A DNA stretch of 64,000 nt. Origin: Gautieria morchelliformis (Eukaryota; Basidiomycota; Agaricomycetes; Gomphales; Gomphaceae). Position 1 is the first letter of the stretch. Each line of letters begins with the position of its first letter. The DNA is taken from NCBI GenBank assembly GCA_015179125.1, contig WHVA01000064.1, forward strand, positions 124,001-188,000, written 5' to 3'. The translations under genes and the position numbers were made by a program. This document shows, in pieces, positions 53,525 through 62,479 of the stretch. A model generated the notes under the pieces. It made no database searches. It saw nothing but the letters and a program-made list of their open reading frames with translations, and was not told the DNA's origin.

Positions 53525-53732
53525 GAGGCCGGATTTCGTGGCAGGCGTGTGCAGGGCGCTCAGAGTGTGTATGTACGTAGATAGATAAAGTAGTAGCAGT
53601 AGTATGAGTATGGAGGTGAGAGGAAGAGTAAAATAAGGAAAGAACTAAAAATGCGCCCAGGCGATGGTGGTGGTCAGAGTGCAAAAGGAGTTCCCCCAGC
53701 TAGGGTTATTCACTTACTTTAGTGTCTAATTC

Positions 53733-54293
53733 TGTAAGGACCCGGCCTTTGGCCGGCTACTTACCGGTAGAACCTTCTTCCGAGCCCGAGCCTTGTGATA
53801 TTCATGCCCGAGTACATATGATACTTATCCGTGCCCGAGCCCGATCCCGAGCTTGAACTCATATCCGACCTTGATCCCATGCCCGTATCCCCTTAGTTAC
53901 TGATTCCGCTCCATCACGCATCATTCGTATATTACCTCGCCCTGACCTCGGTCTCCTGACCACGCCCTGACCTTCACTAATCTGTTCGCCCCTGACTTGC
54001 ACCTCGTCCGTATATAACCCCCTTGTATGCATTCCTACTCCTCAGTCTGAAAATCAACTATCGTATCCCTTCGATCCCTAGCTAGTTTCTACGCCTCGCC
54101 TCTTAAGCCAGAACCTCGCCTCTTATTCGTTTACCTCCGAAGTTGGGACTCGTGCGTAGGGTCGGCGCAGCACATAAGCTGAAGCCAAGTCCCTCTCCGA
54201 CTTCCCCATCCAAACCTCGCCCTGTAACCTCGGACCTTGACTCGGGTTTCGTCCCCGACCTCGGTCAACCTTACGACGGATCGTATCGTAACA
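53733..54293 (+). repeat. 5' LTR of the chromovirus
   Basis: 561 bp. It includes TATATAA at 54011-54017 and a likely RNA start at CAGTCTGAAAAT, 54043-54054, about 32 nt downstream. Confidence 0.93.
54011..54054 (+). promoter_or_regulatory. LTR core promoter and predicted 5' end of the genomic RNA
   Basis: TATATAA (54011-54017) is followed at the usual distance by CAGTCTGAAAAT (54043-54054). The latter is complementary over 12 nt to the primer-binding site, as expected if it forms the very 5' end of a self-priming RNA. The start site itself is inferred. Confidence 0.65.
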
Positions 54294-54295
54294 GT

Positions 54296-54307
54296 ATTTT
54301 CAGACTG
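54296..54307 (+). promoter_or_regulatory. Self-priming primer-binding site
   Basis: ATTTTCAGACTG, beginning 2 nt after the 5' LTR, is the exact reverse complement of LTR bases 54043-54054. In the fission yeast element Tf1 the first 11 nt of the mRNA pair with the PBS and, after cleavage, prime reverse transcription. Confidence 0.75.
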
Positions 54308-54336
54308 CTTACACCCTACGTATCCCTTTTTTCACG

Positions 54337-55569
54337 ATGTCCATGATAACTCGTTCTCGCACCCTTCGGGGTATCTCAGAACAGCGACGTTTCTCGGAAG
54401 CCCCCGATGACTCACCCCCGTCCCCGGGGATACCCCTCGCAGACCCCGCCGAGCCTAGTAACAAAGGCAAAGGTAGGGCTAACCTCGGTGACCCTTCAGG
54501 TGATCCAGGTGATGGCTCTAGAAGTTCTGACAACGATCGGGACCTCCCCAACCTTCCGCCCGAGGACCTCGGTGACCTCGAGGACAACGAGCTTATGCGT
54601 CGAGTGTTCATCAAACTCGCGAAACCTCGCGAATCCGAAGCACGAGCCAAGGTCAAGGAACCGGATAGTTATGACGGTACTGACCAAGCCAAGCTTCGCA
54701 CTTTCTTCCTTCAATGTGTACTCAACTTCAGAGATCGCCCCACCGCGTTCAAGACTGGGGCCTCAAAGGTGCAGTATGCTATTTTTTACCTGTCCGGCTC
54801 GGCTCTGCAATATTTCGAGCCGGCGATCCTCGGCGAAGTCCAACCCGAGCCAGATTGGCTCGAGGACTGGGACAGCTTCAAGGCCGAGCTCGAGCTTAAC
54901 TTCGGCCCATACGACAACGCGGCCCAAGCCGAGATTGACCTCGAGAAGATCGTTATGAAAGAGCACCACAAGGCCGCGCGATTCTTTATCGATTTCGCCC
55001 GAGCTTCGACTCGGACTCAGTGGAACGACGCGGCCCTCCGACACTTTGCCTATAAGGGCTTGGCCAAACGAATCAAGGACGACTTACTTCACTTCCCTCG
55101 ATTCCGCAGCCTCGCCGAGCTTAGGAACTTCGCGCTGGAATGCGATAGCCGTTACTGGGAGCGAAAGGAATACGACGCCATGATCAATGGTCGTAGCTCC
55201 CAGCCTGCACGCACCCCTAATCAGTCCAGTAGCAATGCCACTAACAACCACCAGCCTTCCAGTGGTTCCAATAACAATAAGAACCGCAACAAGACTAACA
55301 ACAGCGGCAAGGGTTCCAACAACAACAACTCTTCGAACAACAAGAGCCAGCCCGACATTTCGAGCAAACTCGGGAAGGATGGCAAACTGCTTCCCGAGGA
55401 GCGCCAACGTCGGGTCGACCAAGGCCTTTGTCTGCTTTGCGGCACCAAAGGTCACGTCGTCAAGGACTGCCCGAAGAACAAGTCTACCAATAGTAGCGGT
55501 TCTAAAGGTCGGGCAACGAAGACCCCTAACGAGGGGACTTCGGCCTCCATTACGGAGGTGAAAAAATAG
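54337..55569 (+). CDS. Chromovirus Gag
   Basis: ATG 54337 (MSMITRSRTLRGISEQRRFS), 410 aa. An acidic, Pro-rich N terminus is followed by the retrotransposon Gag domain (KVKEPDSYDGTDQAKLRTFF, FYLSGSALQYFEPAIL, DSFKAELELNFGPYDNAAQA, ALRHFAYKGLAKRIKDDLL). A long Asn/Ser-rich linker follows (about residues 285-345), then one CCHC knuckle CLLCGTKGHVVKDC (about 367-380) and a basic tail ending TEVKK. The stop is preceded by GTG AAA AAA, a likely -1 slip site into pol. Gag assembles the particle and binds the RNA. Confidence 0.93.
   Translation: MSMITRSRTLRGISEQRRFSEAPDDSPPSPGIPLADPAEPSNKGKGRANLGDPSGDPGDGSRSSDNDRDLPNLPPEDLGDLEDNELMRRVFIKLAKPRESEARAKVKEPDSYDGTDQAKLRTFFLQCVLNFRDRPTAFKTGASKVQYAIFYLSGSALQYFEPAILGEVQPEPDWLEDWDSFKAELELNFGPYDNAAQAEIDLEKIVMKEHHKAARFFIDFARASTRTQWNDAALRHFAYKGLAKRIKDDLLHFPRFRSLAELRNFALECDSRYWERKEYDAMINGRSSQPARTPNQSSSNATNNHQPSSGSNNNKNRNKTNNSGKGSNNNNSSNNKSQPDISSKLGKDGKLLPEERQRRVDQGLCLLCGTKGHVVKDCPKNKSTNSSGSKGRATKTPNEGTSASITEVKK
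55557..55569 (+). promoter_or_regulatory. Predicted -1 ribosomal frameshift site at the gag stop
   Basis: Sequence GGTGAAAAAATAG, gag-frame codons GTG AAA AAA TAG. Slipping back one base on the A6 run gives ATA GGT AGC and so on, which is the open pol frame. The pol frame is closed upstream by TAA at 55527-55529, so the shift must occur within 55530-55569; this is the only homopolymeric run there. The pol frame has no ATG near its start. Confidence 0.65.
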
Positions 55570-58500
55570 GTAGCAACCTCGGAACCACACGATCCGAGGA
55601 TTGCGGTAACCTCACCCGTGTGCTCAGACTCAGCGCCGCTTCTCATTCATTGTCCAAAGATTCCCTTAATGTAGATCTAACCTCGCCTTCGCTTCCCAAC
55701 GTCGCTTTTGTTGCATTAGTTGACTGCGGGTCCTCAGACTGTTTTATTGAATCCAGATTTGTCCAGAAGTACTCCATGCCTGCTTATCCTGTCTCTCCTA
55801 TACCCTTGAAACTATTTGACGGTAGTACTAACACTACCATTACCCAAGCTCTAGACCTCTGCATTTGCTTTCCGACCGGCGAACAACAATGGGTTACCTT
55901 CTACGTAACCTCGCTCAACTCAAGTTGCTCGATGGTACTTGGCCACAACTGGCTCACCCGCTACAATCCGTCGATTGACTGGGTATTGGGCAGTATTACT
56001 TTCAAGACCATCGACCTAACAACGGCTCCAGCGACCCCGGCGACGTCAGCCCGCTCAGCTTCGGCTACGACTTCGACCTCGCCTACGGCATCTTCGCCCC
56101 CGCCTCCGACCTCGTCTCCGAAGTTGCAAGCACCCCTCGTTTCCCTAATCAATGCACCCGCTTTCATGCGCGCATCTAGATTGGAAGGGTCCGAAGTGTT
56201 TCAGCTCAATTTGGCTTCGCCTGAGCTCCTCGCCAGAGGGGCAACATCGGGAGGAAGCTCTTCCGAGCTTCCTGAGAACGTTAAGAAACATGTTCCCGAA
56301 GTATATCACGAATTTGCAGATGTGTTCAGCAAAGCACGCGCTGACACTCTAGCTCCCCACCGACCTCACGATATCAAAATCAACCTCGAAGAAGGGACCT
56401 CGCCACCTATCGGTCCCATCTACTCTCTCTCAGCTTCCGAACTCAAAGCACTTCGCGAGTTCATCGACGAGCATTTAAACATCGGTTTCATCCGACCTTC
56501 ACGCTCACCTCATGGTGCACCGGTATTGTTCGTTCGCAAAAAAGATGGCTCACTTCGGTTGTGTGTCGACTTCCGAGGTTTGAACAAAATCTCAAAAAAA
56601 GATCGGTATCCATTGCCATTGATTGCTGACTTACTTGATGCTCCAAAGAATGCTCGCATCTATACGAAAATTGACCTTCGTCACGCTTACCACCTCGTAC
56701 GGGTGGCCGAGGGTGACGAATGGAAGACCGCCTTCAGGACTCGCTATGGGTCTTTCGAATGGTTGGTCATGCCATTTGGTCTCACTAATGGCCCTGCTGC
56801 CTTCCAGAGATTCATGAACGAGGTGTTCGCCGACCTTTTGGACGTTTGTGTGGTGGTATACTTGGATGACATTCTAATCTACTCCAGTGACCCCTCCAAA
56901 CATGTTGAACATGTCAAGGAAGTCTTGCGACGACTACGACTCAACAACCTCTTCGCCAAAGAAGACAAATGCGAGTTCCATCGCGACTCGGTTGAATTCC
57001 TCGGCTACATACTCTCTCCCGAGGGCCTCACTATGGCGGATGACAAGGTAAAGGTCATTCAAGACTGGCCTGAACCTCGCAAAGTTCGTGACATCCAATC
57101 TTTCCTCGGCTTCGCCAACTTCTACCGACGGTTCATTCACAACTACTCCGACATCACCATTCCTCTCACCCGACTTACCCGCAAGGGTACCCCTTGGAAT
57201 TTTTCCGAGGATTGTCGACGGGCTTTCAACCTGTTGAAGAGGGCGTTCACTACCGCCCCTATCCTTACTCACTGGATTCCTGACCTTCCACTGATCGTAG
57301 AGACTGATGCATCAGATTATGCCTTAGCAGCAATCTTATCTCTACGAACCTCGGAAGGCGAACTTCATCCCATCGCTTTCCACTCCCGCACATTCACCTC
57401 TACCGAGCTCAACTACGATGTTCACGACAAGGAGCTCCTCGCCATTTTTGAAGCTTTTCAACGCTGGCGACACTACCTAGAGGGCTCAGGCGAACCAGTC
57501 GACGTTATCACCGATCACAAGAACCTCGAATACTTTTCAACTACGAAGCTCTTGACCCGTCGACAAGCTCGGTGGTCGGAATACCTTTCCCAGTTCAACC
57601 TCGCCATACGCTTCCGACCTGGTCGCCTCGGAACGAAGCCTGACTCTCTCACTAGACGATGGGACGTCTACCTTAAAGAGGGGAATAGCGACTATGCCAC
57701 CATAAACCCGCAGAACCTACGGCCAGTGTTTACTCAGCACCAGCTGGCATCGTCCCTTAGAGCTACTAACCTCGCTCCCATCGTACTTCGAGCCGCTTCA
57801 CTGCTTGATACCGAGCAGATCCGAGCTGACATACTAGCAAACCTCCCCTCGGACCCCATAGCCAAGTCGCACCTCGGCTTGGTTAATGACCCGAGGTGGA
57901 CCACAGACCCCGAGGGTTTTCTCAAACTTGACAACCGAACCTATGTTCCTGCGGCCCAAGACCTTCGACTTCGCATCCTGCAATACAAGCACGATCACAT
58001 TCTCTCGGGACACTTCAGGGTCAACAAGACCTTGGAGCTGATCCGACGAGACTATACTTGGCCGGGGATTAGATCCTTTGTCAAGGATTATTGCAAGACG
58101 TGTACCACTTGTATGCGAAGCAAGCCACAACGTCACAAACCCTATGGTCTCCTCAAGCAACTTCCTGTTCCCGAGAAACCTTGGAATTCCATCTCTATGG
58201 ATTTCATTGAGCAACTCCCCCCTTCATCCGAGTTCACCTCCATCCTAGTGATTGTTGACCGCTTCACTAAGCAGGTTATCTTCATTCCAACCACAGACAA
58301 GATAACCTCGCAAGAGCTCGCTCACCTCTTCGTTCTTCATGTCTTTTCAAAGCATGGAGTCCCCTCGCACGTCACCTCGGACAGGGGTTCCGAGTTTGTC
58401 TCCCATTTCTGGCGTTCCCTAGGGAAAGCTTTGGACATGCGGTTGCATTTCACCTCGGGATATCATCCCGAGGGTGACGGTCAGACCGAGCGTGCTAACC

Positions 58501-59279
58501 AAACTTTGGAACAGTACCTCAGGATCTATTGCAACTATCAGCAGTCAAATTGGGCTTCGCTCCTTCCCCTAGCCGAGTTCGCCTACAACAACGCGCCTAG
58601 CGCAACCACCGGCATCTCCCCATTCTTTGCCAATAAAGGCTACCATCCGAACCTCGCAGTTCACCCCGAGCGCGACCTCGCCTCGGCACGAGCCCGAGAC
58701 TTCGTGGTCGACCTGGACGAACTTCACCAGGAACTCCGCCGCGCCATCCTCGAGGCTCAGACAACCTACCAAGCCTCGGCCGATGTTCGTCGCAAGCCCG
58801 CTCCTGATTTCCAAGTAGGATCCCTCGCCTTTGTAAAGGCACAGTACTTCCGAACCACTCGGCCTACCAAGAAGCTCGCCGAGAAGTTCTTGGGTCCTTT
58901 TGAGATTATTTCCCGAGTGGGTACTCACTCCTTCACCCTTCGACTTCCAGAACACATGCATTCAGTCCATCCAGTCTTCCACGTATCTATGCTCGAACCA
59001 GCCTCGCCCAACACCATACCAAACCGATTTCAGCCGCCTCCTCCCCCAGTCGTTATCGACGGCGAACCTGAGTTCGAGGTTTCCGAAATCCTCGACTCGA
59101 AGATCGATAATAGACGCAAGAGCTGCAAATTACTCTACCTTGTTAGGTGGACTGGTTACGAAGGTACCGACGAAGAAACCTCGTGGATCCTCGCTTCCGA
59201 GCTCGATCATGCCTCGGAGCTGGTCACTGATTTCCACGAATCTTACCCGGGCAAGCCGGGCCCCTTGACTGCTCTATGA
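55566..59279 (+). CDS. Chromovirus Pol: protease, RT, RNase H, integrase, chromodomain
   Basis: Open from the -1 shift site to TGA at 59277-59279. The protease shows ALVDCGSSDCFIESRF (DCGS in place of DTG/DSG). RT: GPIYSLSASELKALREFIDE, SPHGAPVLFVRKKDGSLRLC, LRHAYHLVRVAEGDEWKTAF, VVVYLDDILIYS (active site YLDD, about 56860). RNase H: VETDASDYALAAILS, NYDVHDKELLAIFEAFQRWR, TDHKNLEYF. Integrase: zinc domain H-H-CKTCTTC (about 57990-58110), SMDFIEQLPPSSEFTSILVI, TSDRGSEFVSHFWRSLGKAL, PEGDGQTERANQTLEQYLR with the catalytic D, D, E. The chromodomain (EVSEILDSKI, YLVRWTGYEGTDEETSW, ELDHASELV) lies at 59070-59220 and in other chromoviruses guides insertion to heterochromatin. No inactivating change seen. 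Confidence 0.95.
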   Translation: MGSNLGTTRSEDCGNLTRVLRLSAASHSLSKDSLNVDLTSPSLPNVAFVALVDCGSSDCFIESRFVQKYSMPAYPVSPIPLKLFDGSTNTTITQALDLCICFPTGEQQWVTFYVTSLNSSCSMVLGHNWLTRYNPSIDWVLGSITFKTIDLTTAPATPATSARSASATTSTSPTASSPPPPTSSPKLQAPLVSLINAPAFMRASRLEGSEVFQLNLASPELLARGATSGGSSSELPENVKKHVPEVYHEFADVFSKARADTLAPHRPHDIKINLEEGTSPPIGPIYSLSASELKALREFIDEHLNIGFIRPSRSPHGAPVLFVRKKDGSLRLCVDFRGLNKISKKDRYPLPLIADLLDAPKNARIYTKIDLRHAYHLVRVAEGDEWKTAFRTRYGSFEWLVMPFGLTNGPAAFQRFMNEVFADLLDVCVVVYLDDILIYSSDPSKHVEHVKEVLRRLRLNNLFAKEDKCEFHRDSVEFLGYILSPEGLTMADDKVKVIQDWPEPRKVRDIQSFLGFANFYRRFIHNYSDITIPLTRLTRKGTPWNFSEDCRRAFNLLKRAFTTAPILTHWIPDLPLIVETDASDYALAAILSLRTSEGELHPIAFHSRTFTSTELNYDVHDKELLAIFEAFQRWRHYLEGSGEPVDVITDHKNLEYFSTTKLLTRRQARWSEYLSQFNLAIRFRPGRLGTKPDSLTRRWDVYLKEGNSDYATINPQNLRPVFTQHQLASSLRATNLAPIVLRAASLLDTEQIRADILANLPSDPIAKSHLGLVNDPRWTTDPEGFLKLDNRTYVPAAQDLRLRILQYKHDHILSGHFRVNKTLELIRRDYTWPGIRSFVKDYCKTCTTCMRSKPQRHKPYGLLKQLPVPEKPWNSISMDFIEQLPPSSEFTSILVIVDRFTKQVIFIPTTDKITSQELAHLFVLHVFSKHGVPSHVTSDRGSEFVSHFWRSLGKALDMRLHFTSGYHPEGDGQTERANQTLEQYLRIYCNYQQSNWASLLPLAEFAYNNAPSATTGISPFFANKGYHPNLAVHPERDLASARARDFVVDLDELHQELRRAILEAQTTYQASADVRRKPAPDFQVGSLAFVKAQYFRTTRPTKKLAEKFLGPFEIISRVGTHSFTLRLPEHMHSVHPVFHVSMLEPASPNTIPNRFQPPPPPVVIDGEPEFEVSEILDSKIDNRRKSCKLLYLVRWTGYEGTDEETSWILASELDHASELVTDFHESYPGKPGPLTAL

Positions 59280-59382
59280 TCGTTTTCCTTGTTAATCCCC
59301 ATGACCCCAGTAGTTAGATAACAAAAACCCTCCAAAACAAAATCGATAAAATCCAAGAAAAGCCTATTATTCCATTTACTAG

Positions 59383-60495
59383 TTATTCAACCATCCTCAT
59401 ATCCTCTCCCTCGTTCTCCTCGCTCCCCTCGCCTGACTCCTCCTCATTACTGCTACTACTTCGCTCCACCAGACCCCCATGTCCCCCATAATCCGCCAAG
59501 TCTCTCGCCCCCTGCATCCGCTTCAAATAATTCCGCCTCCTCCTTATCCTCATGAACTCCACATCCGCCCTGTTCATCCTGTCATTCGCAGCCCTAAACT
59601 CCCCTAGCAACTCGCACACCCTCTCCCCAACCTCGCCAACCTTCTGTCCCACATCCCTCACCGCCGCTATCAACTCCCTCATTTCCGCACTTCGCTCCGA
59701 CCTTTTCGTCTTCTTGTCCTTCTTCGCCCCCCGACCTTCCACCTCGGTTTCCTCCACGTCGGATTCCTTCCCCTCACTCTGTCTGTTCCCTTTCCCTTCC
59801 CCTCGCTCAGCCTCGCTTCCATCTTCTCCACCCTCGTCTCGAGGTTACGCTCGACCCAGTCGCTCGAGTCGTTATCATCCTCAACCTCGTCCGGAACCTT
59901 GGCCCCTTTCCTCGGCCTCGGCCCATCCTCGTCCTCCTCGCTCCTCGCTCGCTTCTTGCTCGCTGTACCCGCCTGACCCTTGCCTGGGGTTGCCTTGCTG
60001 CGGCGACCTTGGGCGATACTACAGCCCAAGGAACGGGTCCTGCACCACACGCAGGCACCCTGGTCGGCGAGGCCGAAGTCGAGACTAACGGCCTGAAGGC
60101 ACGTATAGTTGCGCTCTTCGCAGCGCGCGCACCTCGCCTCGGCCTTGGTCGCGAGCTGCCACTCGCGAGGTCCCCCGTCGGCGAGCTTGTACCCGTATAG
60201 GGACAAGTCGGTCGGGTGGTAGGAGAATAACATGCGCTTATACTAGACGAATCAGCAGCGTCCATGGCTAGACAACAAGGGTACTCACCTTCTTTCCACT
60301 CGGCCCTTCCTGCCACGGCTGCCGCATGTCGATGGCACCAGTGTCATCGATTTGCAGGACGCCAACCTTGGGTCGATCCTCGGGCATAACCTTGCCCGAG
60401 GCTCCGTTCTCCTCAGACAACAAAGTCTGGTCGAACGCGTTGTTCACGCTGTTCTCGTCGACGGCTGAGCTGAAGAGGGCTTGAGGGCGCACCAT
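59383..60495 (-). CDS. Antisense spliced gene inside the chromovirus: Zn2Cys6-like, coiled-coil protein
   Basis: Model: exons 60289-60495, 59778-60242 and 59383-59742 on the minus strand, about 343 aa. Start ATG 60495 (MVRPQALFSSAVDENSVNNA), about 40 nt after GATAAAAGGG (60531-60540). Intron 1 (46 nt) has GTGAGT and CTAG ends and splices SGKK to YKRM in frame. Exon 2 holds six cysteines, C107-x2-C110-x6-C117-x15-C133-x2-C136-x6-C143, the spacing of fungal binuclear zinc clusters. A basic/acidic stretch follows (KKRARSEEDEDG, PRPRKGAK). Intron 2 (35 nt, GTGAGG...CCGAG) is less certain; without it the frame ends about 33 codons later. Exon 3 gives a charged helix (RELIAAVRDVGQKVGEVGER and MNRADVEFMRIRRRRNYLKR) and an acidic end. 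It is convergent with pol; stops are about 100 bp apart. Likely nuclear; function unknown. Confidence 0.65.
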
Positions 60496-60530
60496 ATTAG
60501 TTGGCAATGGGGTTCGCTGCCTCCTACCCA

Positions 60531-60540
60531 CCCTTTTATC
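60531..60540 (-). promoter_or_regulatory. TATA-like element of the antisense gene
   Basis: GATAAAAGGG on the minus strand lies 36-45 nt before the antisense ATG, between it and the 3' LTR. This implies a dedicated promoter inside the element rather than read-through from outside. Confidence 0.45.
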
Positions 60541-60667
60541 CAACCTCGGCTACGATTTAAGCTTCGCCTTTCCGGCTACTTAACATCGGACTGAGATCTA
60601 GATTCGAGGATAGGCGAACCTTGTTCACATTACGGCCTCGAGGGTCTCGGCCATAAGGGGGGAATAC

Positions 60668-61228
60668 TGTAAGGACCCGGCCTTTGGCCGGCTACTTACC
60701 GGTAGAACCTTCTTCCGAGCCCGAGCCTTGTGATATTCATGCCTGAGTACATATGATACTTATCCGTGCCCGAGCCCGATCCCGAGCTTGAACTCATATC
60801 CGACCTTGATCCCATGCCCGTATCCCCTTAGTTACTGATTCCGCTCCATCACGCATCATTCGTATATTACCTCGCCCTGACCTCGGTCTCCTGACCACGC
60901 CCTGACCTTCACTAATCTGTTCGCCCCTGACTTGCACCTCGTCCGTATATAACCCCCTTGTATGCATTCCTACTCCTCAGTCTGAAAATCAACTATCATA
61001 TCCCTTTGATCCCTAGCTAGTTTCTACGCCTCGCCTCTTAAGCCAGAACCTCGCCTCTTATTCGTTTACCTCCGAAGTTGGGACTCGTGCGTAGGGTCGG
61101 CGCAGCACATAAGCTGAAGCCAAGTCCCTCTCCGACTTCCCCATCCAAACCTCGCCCTGTAACCTCGGACCTTGACTCGGGTTTCGTCCCCGACCTCGGT
61201 CAACCTTACGACGGATCGTATCGTAACA
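60668..61228 (+). repeat. 3' LTR of the chromovirus
   Basis: 561 bp. It differs from the 5' LTR by CCCGAG/CCTGAG, ATCGTA/ATCATA and TTCGAT/TTTGAT; all three are CpG to TpG or CpA in this copy. Confidence 0.93.
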
Positions 61229-61249
61229 AATTCTCAGTTAAATAGTTAC

Positions 61250-62453
61250 TTTACTGCTTAGCCACCTAGACTAATCCTCCAGGTGAAATTCTACAGAGTG
61301 AGTCTGTCAATTGATAGTCTTGCCATTCACACTTCAATACCCGAGAGAGTTGATCAGTTGATTTTCCTGGTTAATATCTTTCACAAGTCAAGTCTTGTTG
61401 CTTGTAAAAGCTGCCTTAGATTCTATTCTTTGCCTCTTATTAATTGCAGTGCATTGGTAGATTATCAGGTCAGTCCATTTATAAACTCACCTGCTCAGCA
61501 TATTCCCTCATATTTTGAAATATGCTGGGACCCCGATAGTGCCCTCGAACCTACAGTCTTTTAGTTTATTGTTCAGTGCTGCTAAGAAATGCATTGCCTT
61601 CCAGCTGTATCAACTTGGACTAGTTTATGTACAAATATTTATTTCCAGAGTTGTGCTGTGTTACGACTGTTCCGATCAATCATCTCCGCCACCTCTGCAT
61701 ATCCTCCGTGCCACCTCCACACCACCTCCGACTCTATTTCGACATCCACAACATCCGCAACATCCGCAACCCTCCTCCCTTGTTCTTTCAGCACCCCTGG
61801 CCACCTCCAGATACCGGCCCCCGTACTCGACCCTGAGCACAGCAAGATACGATTTCCGTAGTTCTGTTTCTTCCGATGCCTATTGTACTTACCCGCCTTG
61901 TTCTTTGCCATTGTACTTACCCTATCCTGCACCCCCCTTGTCAACCATTGTTCCGTATTAGTTACTTACCCCGTATGTCTATCTGATTCCTGCACTCTCC
62001 GGAACTTGCTTAGTACCATACCCTTACTTGTTGTTTCTGCGTTTTGTATAAAACCCTCTCATGTATGTCTGTTAATCTGCAATCAGATAATCGCCTTCAA
62101 TACTTGATTTCCTTCGCTCCATCTCCTGTTCTTAGCACAGCGAGTCTAGCAAGATCTCAGTCTCTCTCCGCCTTCCACCTCAGTTCTGACTGAAGTTCTG
62201 ACCAAAACTTTGGTTCAGTACTTTCCGACTTCCGACTCATTTCCGAAATACCTAGGACGATAGTTCATTGGGGGCGCAACCTACAAGTTGAAGCCGCTGC
62301 CCTTTCCAGTTCCGACTTAGCGGAAATCTCGATACGTAACATGCTGCAGCATTGTTTGATATTCTTGAAGTCTCGTAAATGACACATTCTGATAGATTGA
62401 GGTGTTAGCAATAACAAAGTATTGAAGGGTTCCAAAACAGTGTTCCCCTGACA
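61250..62453 (+). repeat. Dispersed repeat interrupted by a solo LTR
   Basis: Outside the LTR at 61659-62341 the sequence is the inverted counterpart of 45770-46235. Its right end, TGTTCCCCTGACA (62441-62453), is the exact reverse complement of the LTR start TGTCAGGGGAACA of the decayed Gypsy at 43148, suggesting that this repeat may be related to the LTR of that family. The last point is tentative. Confidence 0.6.
61659..62341 (+). mobile_element. Solo LTR, 683 bp, with TGCTG target duplication
   Basis: Begins TGTTACG and ends CGTAACA (7-bp inverted ends). TGCTG lies at 61654-61658 and 62342-62346. The uninterrupted homologous site at 45850-45880 reads ATGCTGCAGCACAAC in inverse, confirming the empty site. 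A TATA-like TGTATAAAACCC occurs near 62045. Same family as 22841-23578. Confidence 0.88.
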
Positions 62454-62479
62454 GTCACCACTGAGGCTGAAGTTGCCTA

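Larger units (their letters stand above)
47115..53693 (-). mobile_element. LINE (non-LTR retrotransposon, Tad1-like organisation), nearly full length
   Basis: The 14-bp CCCCAGCTAGGGTT lies at 47101-47114 and 53694-53707. The T-run at 47113-47141 is the poly(A) tail on the minus strand. Two ORFs: ORF1 with three CCHC-type knuckles and ORF2 with endonuclease, reverse transcriptase and RNase H, an organisation seen in fungal Tad1-type elements. It carries one stop in ORF1 and two frame breaks in ORF2, so this copy is probably inactive. About 170 bp of 5' UTR and 650 bp of 3' UTR remain. Confidence 0.9.
53733..61228 (+). mobile_element. Complete Ty3/Gypsy chromovirus with an antisense gene, 7496 bp
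   Basis: 561-bp LTRs at 53733-54293 and 60668-61228 (TGTAAGG...CGTAACA) differ at three sites, all CpG transitions. The target duplication AATTC lies at 53728-53732 and 61229-61233. Order: 5' LTR, primer site, gag, pol in the -1 frame (PR-RT-RH-IN-chromodomain), antisense spliced gene, polypurine tract (AAGGGGGGAATAC), 3' LTR. All coding domains are open and all catalytic motifs are present, so it may be active. It inserted 25 bp beyond the LINE. Confidence 0.95.

Noticed and set aside
54309..54656. Antisense frames over gag and pol of the chromovirus (for example 54309-54656, 55084-55590, 58569-58961)
   Set aside because: They lack cysteine or other motifs, splice sites and promoters, and are explained by codon bias of the sense genes; only the frame between pol and the 3' LTR has independent support.
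59743..59777. Reading the antisense gene as broken by a frameshift instead of spliced
   Set aside because: Kept open rather than adopted: a 35-nt intron with GTGAGG and AG restores a long helical frame, but it is shorter than the other introns and lacks a clear branch point, so the model is given with reduced confidence.
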